Assembly (NCBI GenBank): GCA_028752905.1
Contig: JAQNBH010000008.1
Span: 1,565,351 to 1,629,350 of the forward strand
DNA length: 64,000 nt
Reading direction: 5' to 3'
Origin: Cladorhizidae sp. MBARI D1340-BT2
Lineage: Eukaryota > Porifera > Demospongiae > Poecilosclerida > Cladorhizidae
The position numbers and the translations under genes were made by a program. Below, piece by piece: positions 23,249 through 38,200 of this stretch. The notes beneath the pieces are model-generated. The model searched no databases. It saw only the letters and a list, made by a program, of their open reading frames with translations, and was not told the origin of the DNA. Every line of letters begins with the position of its first letter. Position 1 is the first letter of the stretch.

Positions 23249-26200
23249 TCACTCGTGTTCCTCGCTGCGCAGCTTTGCGTTGGCGTTGATGACCTTGATG
23301 TCAAGTTGTCGTGCTCTCTCGATGATGGCCTTGCGCTTCTTGGCAGAGACGGAGTGAGCTATTTCAGCAGCATAGCGTCTGTTGGACATCATTAACACCT
23401 CGAGTTCCTGGAGGGGAGGAGAGAAGTGAATAGGTAAGGGGAAAGATTAGGGGAGGGAAGAAGTGGATAGATTCGGAGGGTGGAGTGGACAGGTTCTAAT
23501 GAGGTGACTGTAAGATGCACGCACAACTAACGAACCCAAGGAAGAAGAACAAGCAACAATCACCGGGCCAGGAGGGCGGTAATATCAGCCACTACTACTT
23601 AACCACATCACAATCATTATGAACACAATATGATTAGCTGTTGGACTTAAGCAGGTAATAAATTACATTTATTTATTTAATTATTAAATTATTATTATAT
23701 TATCATTACATTTATTTAATTTTTATTTAATTATCATATGATAACATTTCATTTATTTAATTTTTAATTATAATAACATGCATGGGGTAATGGCTATTTT
23801 GTGGGAGAAAGCCACCATCTTGGACAAGGCCAGAAGGAACTGCTAGTGAAGGAGGCATTGCACATCAGCCTAGCACCAAAGTGTGAGAGGTTCCGGTTCA
23901 ATGGAGACTGTGGAATGGACTTGCCTGGTTGCTAGGGAGTCACTTTCAAGAGCCTGAACTCATTATTTATGCATTTTATGCATCCATTATCTAATCAATT
24001 TGCTATAATAATTATGTATTTGTATAATGTGCCCGAGGGTGCGGTCCTGTATCACGTGGTGGATAGCTAGCTACCAGTATATAGCAGGCTCATGCGAGTC
24101 TTAGCATCTCATTATTGAGGTCAATATAATTATATAACTGCTTCAGAATGCAACTACAAGAAGATGTTGAAGTATGCAAACAAGCTACGCAGCAGTGCTC
24201 GGCATCTACAACAAAACTTCAGCCAAGACATCCATCCAGGAGTGTCTCCTGGTCAAGAGCGAAGGAATTCAGCTGGTAAGCACAGATGCCTGTGCCGCTT
24301 TCCACTGAAGAAGAACTCCCAAAAATAGCAGGGAGACCGTTCACGAAGGCAGGTGTGATCGTCGGCCATCAAAAATCGTCTTTAATTTTGCTCGCTCCAT
24401 CTTGTTCAAATGGAAATAAAGTTTTATAACAATAGAACATTAACATTGGGCAGGTGCATAAGAATGGGCGCATTGTTAAAATACAAAAATTTCCTTGACA
24501 ATATCCAAGTTTGCGCCATATAGGCCATTTAATTGGTTGCTAGGAGCTCGTGTTTTTACCTATAGGAGCTTGAGGAATCACCGAGTGTTGCCAGGCAACC
24601 ATGCACTAGTATGGACCAGTGTTGCCAGGCAACCGTGCACTAGTATGGACCAGTGTTGCCAGGCAACCGTGCACTAGTATGGACCAGGGTTGCCCGGCAA
24701 CCATGCACGAGTATGGACCAGTGTTGCCAGGCAACCGTGCACTAGTATGGACCAGTGTTGCCAGGCAGTCCTCGGGCATCTATAGGATTTCAAGTGCTCG
24801 AGGCCACTGCTAGAAACTTCAAATGTGAGCTGGATCGGGGCAACAACTGGTCAACAGAAGCTACCATGCTTGCCAGGCAACCAGTGGATGACAGAAGGTA
24901 CCATTCTTGAATAGGTCTAGACATTTGCATGTGTAGGCGGCAGAGGTTTAGATTTAGAAGCAGATGCTCCTGAATCAGTATGTTCAACGCATTTGTTGCA
25001 CAGAGGTCTAGATATTCTCTAGAAAAACTTGAGGTCAGCAAGTTCAGTTATTCCAGCTGGGTTGAGATGTCTCTGTCAATGACTCGAGAAGCAACATATG
25101 TTTAGCATTTGGTGCGCTGATCAAGTCTAACACTGTTTGGACAAGAATCCATCTATAGAGACTATCGGAGTGAATATGAAGACTCGCATCATTAAACCAA
25201 TCATTTTCAATGGGTACTCAAGAACATGCCATCGCTTTCTCAGCGGGATGAAGCCATTGATTCGAGAGGTTGGGTGGACATGGGCCTAACTGTTGCGTAA
25301 TTCATTTAATAATAGTATGCATTATAGAGGGTGGAGTTTTGTCTAAATGCTGTGCAGTAAGTGTCATCGACACTAGGGCCAGCTGCCTCTGCTAGTGAAC
25401 CCTATAGGTAGTTCACTACTTGAGATCCAACATTCATCTTCTGTGCCATATTGTGGTCAAAGTATATTAGGTCATAATAACAGTCTCCTACATAGCAATG
25501 GTCTCCAGGCAGTGGGCTCATCTAGTGCTGGTCATCCCCTAGAAACCTAGTGGAGCTGAGTAAAACAATAATTAGTAGTGTCCATGAACTAGCACTAATA
25601 GTAACAAGTGAGTGAAGTTGCGATGGAGAGTGGAAAAAATAGTTTAAATTTAGAGATTGCATTGCTCTAGCCATTGTCCTGGCCCTGGCATAGCTGAAGG
25701 CCTGATACAATAGTAATCTATACATTATTTTAGCTTGAAATCCTAGTATTGTTAGATTGCATTGCTCTAGCCATTGTCCCGGCCCTGGCATAGCTGAAGG
25801 CCTGATACAATAGTAATCTATACATTATTTTAGCTTGAAATCCTAGTATTGTTAGATTGCATTGCTCTAGCCATTGTCCTGGCCTGAAGGCCTAATACAA
25901 TAGTAATCTATACTTTGAAATCCTAGTATTGTTAGATTGCATTGCTCTAGCCATTGTCCTGGCCCTGGCATAGCTGAAGGCCTAATACAGTATTAATCTG
26001 ATCTGTGCATTATTGGCGCCATCATGATGATGTAATACTTGGATTGTGATTGGGAAGTAGCTATGATCGTATTCTTCTTATAGACTCAGAGCTGGTGCAA
26101 GGTGGAGTGACCTGATGTGTGCATGAGGCAATACTTGCAGCCCCTTCTCAGGTGCTCACTGGGTGCAACCCCTTCTCACTGGGTGCAGCCCCTTCTCACT

Positions 26201-29200
26201 GCCCTTCTCACTGGGTGCAGCCCCTTCTCACTGGGTGCAGCCCCTTCTCACTGCCCTTCTCACTGGGTGCAGCCCCTTCTCACTGGGTGCAGCCCCTTCT
26301 CACTGGGTGCAGCCCCTTTCACTGGGTGCAGCCCCTTCTCACTGCCCTTCTCACTGGGTGCAGCCCCTTCTCACTGGGTGCAGCCCCTTCTCACTGGGTG
26401 CAGCCCCTTCTCACTGCCCTTCTCACTGGGTGCAGCCCCTTCTCACTGGGTGCAGCCCCTTCTCACTGGGTGCAGCCCCTTCTCACTGGGTGCAGTCCCT
26501 TCTCACTGGGTGCTCACTGGGTGCAGCCCCTTCTCACTGGGTGCAGCCCCTTCTCACTGGGTGCAGCCCCTTCTCACTGGGTGCTCACTGGGTGCAGCCC
26601 CTTCTCACTGGGTGCAACCCGTTCTCACTGGGTGCAACCCGTTCTCACTGGGTGCAGCCCCTTCTCACTGGGTGCAGAGCTTCCTCCCTTCTCACTGGGT
26701 GCAGCCCCTTCTCACTGGGTGCACAATCCCTTCTCACTGGGTGCAGCCCCTTCTCACTGGGTGCACAATCCCTTCTCACTGGGTGCAGCCCCTTCTCACT
26801 GGGTGCAGCCCCTTCTCACTGCCCTTCTCACTGGGTGCAGCCCCTTCTCACTGGGTGCAGCCCCTTCTCTCACTGGGTGCAGCCCCTTCTCACTGGGTGC
26901 AGCCCCTTTCACTGGGTGCAGCCCCTTCTCACTGGGTGCAGCCCCTTCTCACTGCCCTTCTCACTGGGTGCAGCCCCTTCTCACTGGGTGCAGCCCCTTC
27001 TCACTGCCCTTCTCACTGGGTGCAGCCCCTTCTCACTGGGTGCAGCCCCTTCTCACTGGGTGCAGCCCCTTTCACTGGGTGCAGCCCCTTCTCACTGCCC
27101 TTCTCACTGGGTGCAGCCCCTTCTCACTGGGTGCAGCCCCTTCTCACTGGGTGCAGCCCCTTCTCACTGGGTGCAGCCCCTTCTCACTGGGTGCAGCCCC
27201 TTCTCACTGCCCTTCTCACTGGGTGCAGCCCCTTCTCACTGGGTGCAGCCCCTTCTCACTGGGTGCAGCCCCTTCTCACTGGGTGCAGTCCCTTCTCACT
27301 GGGTGCTCACTGGGTGCAGCCCCTTCTCACTGGGTGCAACCCGTTCTCACTGGGTGCAACCCGTTCTCACTGGGTGCAGCCCCTTCTCACTGGGTGCAGA
27401 GCTTCCTCCCTTCTCACTGGGTGCAGCCCCTTCTCACTGGGTGCACAATCCCTTCTCACTGGGTGCAGCCCCTTCTCACTGGGTGCACAATCCCTTCTCA
27501 CTGGGTGCAGCCCCTTCTCACTGGGTGCAGCCCCTTCTCACTGCCCTTCTCACTGGGTGCAGCCCCTTCTCACTGGGTGCAGCCCCTTCTCACTGCCCTT
27601 CTCACTGGGTGCAGCCCCTTCTCACTGGGTGCAGCCCCTTCTCACTGGGTGCAGCCCCTTTCACTGGGTGCAGCCCCTTCTCACTGCCCTTCTCACTGGG
27701 TGCAGCCCCTTCTCACTGGGTGCAGCCCCTTCTCACTGGGTGCAGCCCCTTCTCACTGGGTGCAGCCCCTTCTCACTGGGTGCAGCCCCTTCTCACTGCC
27801 CTTCTCACTGGGTGCAGCCCCTTCTCACTGGGTGCAGCCCCTTCTCACTGGGTGCAGTCCCTTCTCACTGGGTGCTCACTGGGTGCAGCCCCTTCTCACT
27901 GGGTGCAGCCCCTTCTCACTGGGTGCAGCCCCTTCTCACTGGGTGCTCACTGGGTGCAGCCCCTTCTCACTGGGTGCAACCCGTTCTCACTGGGTGCAAC
28001 CCGTTCTCACTGGGTGCAGCCCCTTCTCACTGGGTGCAGAGCTTCCTCCCTTCTCACTGGGTGCAGCCCCTTCTCACTGGGTGCACAATCCCTTCTCACT
28101 GGGTGCAGCCCCTTCTCACTGGGTGCACAATCCCTTCTCACTGGGTGCAGCCCCTTCTCACTGGGTGCAGCCCCTTCTCACTGGGTGCAGCCCCTTCTCA
28201 CTGGGTGCAGTCAGCCCCTTCTCACTGGGTGCAGCCCCTTCTCACTGGCATGCAGCCAGTTTTCTTTAACCTATCCTCGAACCTGCCATCGTCATCTCAA
28301 GCTCTCTCCATGACGACCAACACCAGTTTACATAAGACCACTTTCCCATATTTTTTGCTGGTGAATACATACATAAGGTAGCAATGGATATGCCAGGCAA
28401 TGGGAACCTATTCCTCACCAAAGACTCGCTTCACTTGCGATCATTAATAACTGTTGGATCATGTAATATCAAATAACATCAACACACAGACACTAAGCAA
28501 ACTTAGACCTAACCTGTGGCTCTTCAGTTATTCATGAATAATTAAAATCCCCTCCCACCCCATTACCATAGTAATTAGCCTTTTATGTTCGGTTATGTTC
28601 TCCATCATTAGCACATCTCAACCACCTCTATGCAGCAGAGACTATGTACCCATGGTGTCCTTCCTCTATGCAGCAGAGACTATGTACCCATGGTGTCCTT
28701 CCTCTATGCAGCAGAGACTATGTACCCATGGTGTCCTTCCTCTATGCAGCAGAGACTATGTACCCATGGTGTCCTTCCTCTATGCAGCAGAGACTATGTA
28801 CCCATGGTGTCCTTCCTCTATGCAGCAGAGACTATGTACCCATGGTGTCCTTCCTCTATGCAGCAGAGACTATGTACCCATGGTGTCCTTCCTCTATGCA
28901 GCAGAGACTATGTACCCATGGTGTCCTTCCTCTATGCAGCAGAGACTATGTACCCATGGTGTCCTTCCTCTATGCAGCAGAGACTATGTACCCATGGTGT
29001 CCTTCCTCTATGCAGCAGAGACTATGTACCCATGGTGTCCTTCCTCTATGCAGCAGAGACTATGTACCCATGGTGTCCTTCCTCTATGCAGCAGAGACTA
29101 TGTACCCATGGTGTCCTTCCTCTATGCAGCAGAGACTATGTACCCATGGTGTCCTTCCTTATACAGCAGAGACTATGTAACCATGGTGTCCTTCCTCTAT

Positions 29201-32200
29201 GCAGCAGAGACTATGTACCCATGGTGTCCTTCCTCTATGCAGCAGAGACTATGTACCCATGGTGTCCTTCCTCTATGCAGCAGAGACTATGTACCCATGG
29301 TGTCCTTCCTCTATGCAGCAGAGACTATGTACCCATGGTGTCCTTCCTCTATGCAGCAGAGACTATGTACCCATGGTGTCCTTCCTCTATGCAGCAGAGA
29401 CTATGTACCCATGGTGTCCTTCCTCTATGCAGCAGAGACTATGTACCCATGGTGTCCTTCCTCTATGCAGCAGAGACTATGTACCCCATGGTGTCCTTCC
29501 TCTATGCAGCAGAGACTATGTACCCATGGTGTCCTTCCTCTATGCAGCAGAGACTATGTACCCATGGTGTCCTTCCTCTATGCAGCAGAGACTATGTACC
29601 CATGGTGTCCTTCCTCTATGCAGCAGAGACTATGTACCCATGGTGTCCTTCCTCTATGCAGCAGAGACTATGTACCCATGGTGTCCTTCCTCTATGCAGC
29701 AGAGACTATGTACCCATGGTGTCCTTCCTCTATGCAGCAGAGACTATGTACCCATGGTGTCCTTCCTCTATGCAGCAGAGACTATGTACCCATGGTGTCC
29801 TTCCTCTATGCAGCAGAGACTATGTACCCATGGTGTCCTTCCTCTATGCAGCAGAGACTATGTACCCATGGTGTCCTTCCTCTATGCAGCAGAGACTATG
29901 TACCCATGGTGTCCTTCCTCTATACTCTATACAGCAGAGACTATGTACCCATGGTGTCCTTCCTCTATGCAGCAGAATGTACCCATGGTGTCCTTCCTCT
30001 ATGCAGCAGAGACTATGTACCCATGGTGTCCTTCCTCTATGCAGCAGAGACTATGTACCCCATGGTGTCCTTCCTCTATGCAGCAGAGTCTATGTACCCA
30101 TGGTGTCCTTCCTCTATGCAGCAGAGACTATGTACCCATGGTGTCCTTCCTCTATGCAGCAGAGACTATGTACCCATGATGTCCTTCCTCTATGCAGCAG
30201 AGACTATGTACCCCATGGTGTCCTTCCTCTATGCAGCAGAGACTATGTACCCATGGTGTCCTTCCTCTATGCAGCAGAGACTATGTACCCATGGTGTCCT
30301 TCCTCTATGCAGCAGAGACTATGTACCCATGGTGTCCTTCCTCTATGCAGCAGAGACTATGTACCCATGGTGTCCTTCCTCTATGCAGCAGAGACTATGT
30401 ACCCATGGTGTCCTTCCTCTATGCAGCAGAGACTATGTACCCATGGTGTCCTTCCTCTATGCAGCAGAGACTATGTACCCATGGTGTCCTTCCTCTATGC
30501 AGCAGAGACTATGTACCCATGGTGTCCTTCCTCTATGCAGCAGAGACTATGTACCCATGGTGTCCTTCCTCTATGCAGCAGAGACTATGTACCCATGGTG
30601 TCCTTCCTCTATGCAGCAGAGACTATGTACCCATGGTGTCCTTCCTCTATGCAGCAGAGACTATGTACCCATGGTGTCCTTCCTCTATGCAGCAGAGACT
30701 ATGTACCCATGGTGTCCTTCCTCTATGCAGCAGAGACTATGTACCCATGGTGTCCTTCCTCTATGCAGCAGAGACTATGTACCCATGGTGTCCTTCCTCT
30801 ATGCAGCAGAGACTATGTACCCATGGTGTTCTTCCTCTATACAGCAGAGACTATGTAACCATGGTGTCCAAAATTGCGTTTTTATCTTGAAAGGTTTTCA
30901 TACAGGGCTTTTGGTGTGTGTGTGGGGGGGGGGGGGGGGGGGGGGGGGGAGATTTTGTGTGCAGTAGAGATGGAGTCCTCAGGTGCAGGAGATATTTCCA
31001 GATATCTTCAAACCTCTCAACACAATGCTTGCTCTACCAGTTGGAATGGCTACAGCTGAGTTCCTTCAGTCAAATGAAGCTTATAAAAAAATCATCTTCA
31101 ATCTAGACTTAGTGACATTGATCTTGGCAGACTAATGATACTGCTAGCAAAGGTTCGACAAAATCATAGAAGAGCCATCAGTCGGCCACACTCAAGCTGG
31201 GGGAGGGTGGGGGGAGATAGAGCGCCCCTCCTGTACAGAACCTTGCTTGCAAGGCAGTTTCCACACCCTCAAGACCAACCCACCTCCACGTTGAGGACAC
31301 CCTCATGACACCACCGCCACGTTAAGGACACCCTCATGACACCATCTCCACGTTGAGGACACCCTCATGACACCACCTCCACGCTGAGGACACCCTCACG
31401 ACATCACCTCCATGTTGAGGACACCCTCATGACATCACCTCCATGTTGAGGACACCCTCATGACACCACCTCCACGTTGAAGACACCCTCATGACACCAC
31501 CTAAATGTTGAGGACACCCTCATGACACCACTTCCACGTTGAAGACACCCTCATGACACCACTTCCACATTGAAGATGCCCTCATGACACCACCTCCACG
31601 TTAAAGACACCCTCATGACACCACCTCCCATGACACCACCTCCACGTTGAGGACACCCTCATGACACCACTTCCACGTCGAGTACACCCTCATGACACCA
31701 ACTCCACGTTGAGGACACCCTCATGACAAACACATCTCTAGGCAACAGTTGGAGGGTTAAGGTTCACAAATGTCGCGAGGACTTGACGTTGCTTCAAACA
31801 GTTCACAATATCTGCCCGGTCATGTAGTCCGCCTCGGCATTATAAACTCCACCCACTAATTAATGAGCTTTCAATCTCAAAATGACTTGACGATACAGCC
31901 ATATGATAAGAAAGTTCCTTGCTGCCTCTATTAACCTTTACTGACTGCCTCTATTAACCTTTCCACATTCGTCTCTCGCATGGAGAAACTTTTTTGTTGT
32001 TGCTAGAACACAAATAAAGCACACCAACACATTGACTTCAACCAGACCAATATCTATTCGGCTGGAGTTAGATTCCCATGCCAGCCAACAGCTGGAGTAG
32101 ATCCCACCATGCCTGCTCTAGCCTAGTAGAGTAGGGCTAGATGCAGCCTTGCCAGCTAACATAGGTCTCCTTGGTGACATTACTACATGCATGGGTCTCC

Positions 32201-35200
32201 TTGGTGACATTACTACATGCATGGGTCTCCTTGGTGACATTACTACATGCATGGGTCTCCTTGGTGACATTACTACATGCATGGGTCTCCTTGGTGACAT
32301 TACTACATGCATGGGTCTCCTTGGTGACATTACTACATGCATGGGTCCCCTTGGTGACATTACTACATGCATGGGTCTCCTTGGTGACATTACTACATGC
32401 ATGGGTCTCCTTGGTGACATTACTACATGCATGGGTCCCCTTGGTGACATTACTACATGCATGGGTCTCCTTGGTGACATTACTACATGCATGGGTCTCC
32501 TTGGTGACATTACTACATGCATGGGTCTCCTTGGTGACATTACTGCATGCATGGGTCTCCTTGGTGACATTACTACATGCATGGGTCTCCTTGGTGACAT
32601 TACTACATGCATGGGTCTCCTTGGTGACATTACTACATGCATGGGTCTCCTTGGTGACATTACTACATGCATGGGTCTCCTTGGTGACATTACTACATGC
32701 ATGGGTCTCCTTGGTGACATTACTACATGCATGGGCCTCCTTGGTGACATTACTACATGCATGGGTCTCCTTGGTGACATTACTACATGCATGGGTCTCC
32801 TTGGTGACATTACTACATGCATGGGTCTCCTTGGTGACATTACTACATGCATGGGTCTCCTTGGTGACATTACTACATGCATGGGTCTCCTTGGTGACAT
32901 TACTACATGCATGGGTCTCCTTGGTGACATTACTACATGCATGGGTCTCCTTGGTGACATTACTACATGCATGGGTCTCCTTGGTGACATTACTACATGC
33001 ATGGGTCTCCTTGGTGACATTACTACATGCATGGGTCTCCTTGGTGACATTACTACATGCATGGGTCTCCTTGGTGACATTACTACATGCATGGGTCTCC
33101 TTGGTGACATTACTACATGCATGGGTCTCCTTGGTGACATTACTACATGCATGGGTCTCCTTGGTGACATTACTACATGCATGGGTCTCCTTGGTGACAT
33201 TACTACATGCATGGGTCTCCTTGGTGACATTACTACATGCATGGGTCTCCTTGGTGACATTACTACATGCATGGGTCTCCTTGGTGACATTACTACATGC
33301 ATGGGTCTCCTTGGTGACATTACTACATGCATGGGTCTCCTTGGTGACATTACTACATGCATGGGTCTCCTTGGTGACATTACTACATGCATGGGTCTCC
33401 TTGGTGACATTACTACATGCATGGGTCTCCTTGGTGACATTACTACATGCATGGGTCTCCTTGGTGACATTACTACATGCATGGGTCTCCTTGGTGACAT
33501 TACTACATGCATGGGTCTCCTTGGTGACATTACTACATGCATGGGTCTCCTTGGTGACATTACTACATGCATAGAAAAATCTACTTTCATTCAATGACAG
33601 TAATTCATTCAATGACAGTAAAACAGGAGACACCATCTGGACCTAACAAGGAGAAGGCAATGCTTGAACAGCTGGAGGAGCCGTACCCAACACAGTTTGT
33701 AGCATTTCTAGTGATCTTCACGTAACCTGCACAATTTGCATCATTTCTAGTAATCTGTGGTTTTCAACTGAACTATCAAGTTTAGGGTGGGGGCAACTTA
33801 CCATGGCAACCCTAGAATCAATGACCCCTTCATACCACCCCAACAACCATGAATGCATTAGACACACCAACAAGAAGAACTGCACTGCATCACCATACCA
33901 ACAGCCATGAATGCATTAGACTCCCCAACAGGAGGCTGTATTGCATCACCATACCAACAGCCATGAATGCATTAGACTCCCCAGCAGGAGGCTGTATTGC
34001 ATCACCATACCAACAGCCATGAATGCATTAGACTCCCCAACAGGAGGCTACACTGCATCACCATACCAACAGCCATGAATGCATTAGACTCCCCAACAGG
34101 AGGCTGTATTGCATCACCATACCAACAGCCATGAATGCATTAGACTCCCCAACAGGAGGCTACACTGCATCACCATACCAACAGCCATGAATGCATTAGA
34201 CTCCCCAACAGGAGGCTGTATTGCATCACCATACCAACAGCCATGAATGCATTAGACTCCCCAACAGGAGGCTGCACTGCATCACCATACCAACAGCCAT
34301 GAATGCATTAGACTCCCCAACAGGAGGCTGCACTGCATCACCATACCAACAGCCATGAATGCATTAGACTCCCCAACAGGAGGCTACACTGCATCACCAT
34401 ACCAACAGCCATGAATGCATTAGACTCCCCAACAGGAGGCTACACTGCATCACCATACCAACAGCCATGAATGCATTAGACTCCCCAACAGGAGGCTGCA
34501 GTGCATCACCATACCAACAGCCATGAATGCATTAGACTCCACAACAGGAGGCTGCAGTGCATCACCATACCAACAGCCATGAATGCATTAGACTCCCCAG
34601 CAGGAGGCTACACTGCATCACCATACCAACAGCCATGAATGCATTAGACTCCCCAACAGGAGGCTGCAGTGCATCACCATACCAACAGCCATGAATGCAT
34701 TAGACTCCACAACAGGAGGCTGCAGTGCATCACCATACCAACAGCCATGAATGCATTAGACTCCCCAGCAGGAGGCTGTATTGCATCACCATACCAACAG
34801 CCATGAATGCATTAGACTCCCCAACAGGAGGCTACACTGCATCACCATACCAACAGCCATGAATGCATTAGACTCCCCAACAGGAGGCTGTATTGCATCA
34901 CCATACCAACAGCCATGAATGCATTAGACTCCCCAACAGGAGGCTACACTGCATCACCATACCAAGACCTAAGGGGGCGCAGGCGCGGACAGACACAATC
35001 TTCCTCAACCAAGTGACCCCTGGACTTTAGTTTCAGGTTTTTTACCCCAATTATTGCGAGGGAGATTCGCTTTTTAATCTTTGGATGTCTGTGCAGTCAG
35101 AAATGATTCATGCAACAGAGCAAGGTGTGCAAGAATCAGTCCACGAGGGAAAGGCGCTAACATCATCTTCTTGTTTGCCTTCTAAGCTGAAGTAGAGATT

Positions 35201-38200
35201 GAAGTGTGCTACGTTGTGATACACAAGTCCACTGAGCATGTGCAGTTGTGATACACAAGTCGACTGAGCATGTGCAAGTCACGGCAAACAACCACCAGTG
35301 TTGACAGGCACGGTTCCTTCTTGATAGACACTTTGCGAGCCATAAGCTAGCTGGTGAATCAGGTCATCTTCCTTTCAGGTGGATCAAACCTTCTTCAGTG
35401 TGTTGCATGCATGAAAACAACTGGACTGACAGACTGCTATCATGTTGACGATCCTTTACCAACCAGCATCATAACTCGTGTACTCGTGTGCGGTAAAGGG
35501 TCACCTGGCTGGTTGTAGTTGGCCTGGTACCGTCTGTGGTTTGTTTCCGTAACTTTGACAGGCCAATTGCTTATGCTTATATAACATTAGGCGGACAACT
35601 TGACTGCCACCATCCAGCTGCAAGTCCAACTCAGAGATACTGAGACTCCAACACTTATTTCCTAACTTCTTTATTGTGTTGTTGTACCACGACACACACA
35701 CGCACGTGCCATGTCTTATTGCTATTGTTGACTGTACTCATGTAAGGTCAACTACAGCCTCCTTCAAGGACTTACACACCATGCAGGGTCAGCTACAGCC
35801 TCCTTCAAGGACTTACACACCATGCAGGGTCAGCTACAGCCTCCTTCAAGGACTTACACACCATGCAGGGTCAGCTACAGCCTCCTTCAAGGACTCACAC
35901 ACCATGTAGGGTCAGCTACAGCCTCCTTCAAGGACTCACACACCATGTAGGGTCAGCTACAGCCTCCTTCAAGGACTTACACACCATGCAGGGTCAGCTA
36001 CAGCCTCCTTCAAGGACTCACACACCATGTAGGGTCAGCTACAGCCTCCTTCAAGGACTCACACACCATGTAGGGTCAGCTACAGCCTCCTTCAAGGACT
36101 CACACACCATGCAGGGTCAGCTACAGCCTCCTTCAAGGACTCACACACCATGTAGGGTCAGCTACAGCCTCCTTCAAGGACTCACACACCATGTAGGGTC
36201 AGCTACAGCCTCCTTCAAGGACTCACACACCATGTAGGGTCAGCTACAGCCTCCTTCAAGGACTCACACACCATGCAGGGTCAGCTACAGCCTCCTTCAA
36301 GGACTCACACACCATGTAGGGTCAGCTACAGCCTCCTTCAAGGACTCACACACCATGTAGGGTCAGCTACAGCCTCCTTCAAGGACTCACACACCATGTA
36401 TGGTCAGCTACAGCCTCCTTCAAGGACTTGTACACACCATGTAGGGTCAGCTACAGCCTCCTTCAAGGACTTACACACCATGCAGGGTCAGCTACAGCCT
36501 CCTTCAAGGACTTACACACCATGCAGGATCAGCTACAGCCTCCTTCAAGAACTTGACAACAGCTGCAGGGGAGAACTACCAGTAGACAGACATTTTAAAA
36601 GAAGATCAACTGCATCCCTTGGACTTGGTCAAGTTACAGAGTGAGAACTCCTTAAATTAAAACAGCTAATTGAGTGCGGGCGCTGTGTCTCAAACAGTTA
36701 ATTTGTGGACATGCACTGAAGCACCTTCAGTAAGCCGGTACAAAAGATTCATAAGTAGACCCATAGAACTCAAGTTAAGTGAGGACGGGGAGAAAGATAG
36801 ATGCTTAGTAAAGATGGATTTCAAGAGTTTCCACGAGTTATAGTTATTAAGTTCTACCCTTAGCCAAGGACTCGATGCACTCGGGGAGTCTTTCTGGATC
36901 TCATGGCAGCTGAACCATTTAGGGCAGCTGGCAAGTCTCCATGCACTGCAAGACACAAACTCTGCTCTTTGAGGGTTTGTCTTTGAGGGTTTGTCTTCTG
37001 CATCTTAAAAAGTGCACCGAATCAACCTAGGCTTCTCCCTGATACATCATGTGACCACAGCTGCATCCAGAATACTTTTGTTGCTTAGCAATGAACAGAA
37101 TTTGAGACAGGGATAATTTCTCTTTTATTGCGACACCTATAATCATGATCGCTCGAGCAGCACCGGCACATGCAGCACCACGGGCATTTAGGGGCTAGGG
37201 CTAGCACACGCAGCACCACAGGCACACTCCATCTGTGTGTGTGTGTCAAATTCTCTTCACATTCCAGCTAAGCAGCTCAAGGAATCGGCTCAAAGCAGCT
37301 CAACAGAGCCCAACAGGAGGAAAGAGTAGAAATACCCTGGACAGCAATGGCAGCAAGGAAGTCCCAAGCAGCGAACAACGAAGATATCGACAGTGAACAC
37401 GCAAGGAGAGAGCAGAACTCCAGAGCAGCATCGGCGACACGACACTCGACACTGGCGCGCACACACACAGAGCACTGTGGCAATCACAGCACAGTCAATG
37501 AGCCTGTGGCAACAGACGCATGGCAACGCCTCGACTACCACACCTGTAGTTCCTTTCCAAATGCAGGTTCCAATGTGACAGGCTGGTGTGCTTTAATTAG
37601 GTTTGACATGAGTTTCACAGATGATGAAAGGATGATCGAGCTTGCGGGAGAAAGGTGTTTAATGAGCATGCAGAAGCACTTCCCCTACGGGCTATACTTT
37701 GCTTCTCTTCCTCCAGGGAGACCAAAGTAATAACAAAGGAAGTCTACTTTCTCAATGCTGAAGTAGTCTGTCCTCTTCACTGTTCAATGCTTGCAGCTGC
37801 ACAGCCATCCATGCCTACCTACTGATGGGAACCATGGCAACCACTCTGAATCCCTTTGCTCATGAGAAAGGTACTGGATTTTGATGTGAACATTGAGCGA
37901 CATAGCAATGCAGAGCTTTTGTTTCTTACCTCAATGGAGCTGATTCTTATTCCAAAACTGCAGCTTATTGCATCTGCACGCATGAACAGGGAAAGTTTAT
38001 CTTGAACCCCAAAAAGTTATAGACCTAAGGCTGGTTCACAACACCTTTTTTCTGCTGGTCGCGTCCTCAAGCATTCTCAAAAGTAGCATTCTAACGCATC
38101 CTCATGTTGTTCCAAGACACGCGGTGTGAACAGAATTACGACCTCTGACCTCGTTATGGAAGATGGCGAATACTCGAATACTTGGGAATTTGACTTTGAC

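Noticed and set aside
26117..30967. Open frames of 700-790 codons on the plus strand, open in all three frames
   Set aside because: They are exact translations of the 20-bp and 38-bp tandem units, whose lengths are not multiples of three and which lack stops in every phase. They have no non-repeat coding context.
32118..33636. Frames of about 480-500 codons on both strands
   Set aside because: A 30-bp repeat without stops in four of six frames; artefact of periodicity.
37347..37730. 127-codon frame in the RPL32 intron as a nested gene
   Set aside because: No recognisable family, low-complexity composition, no supporting splice or regulatory signals.
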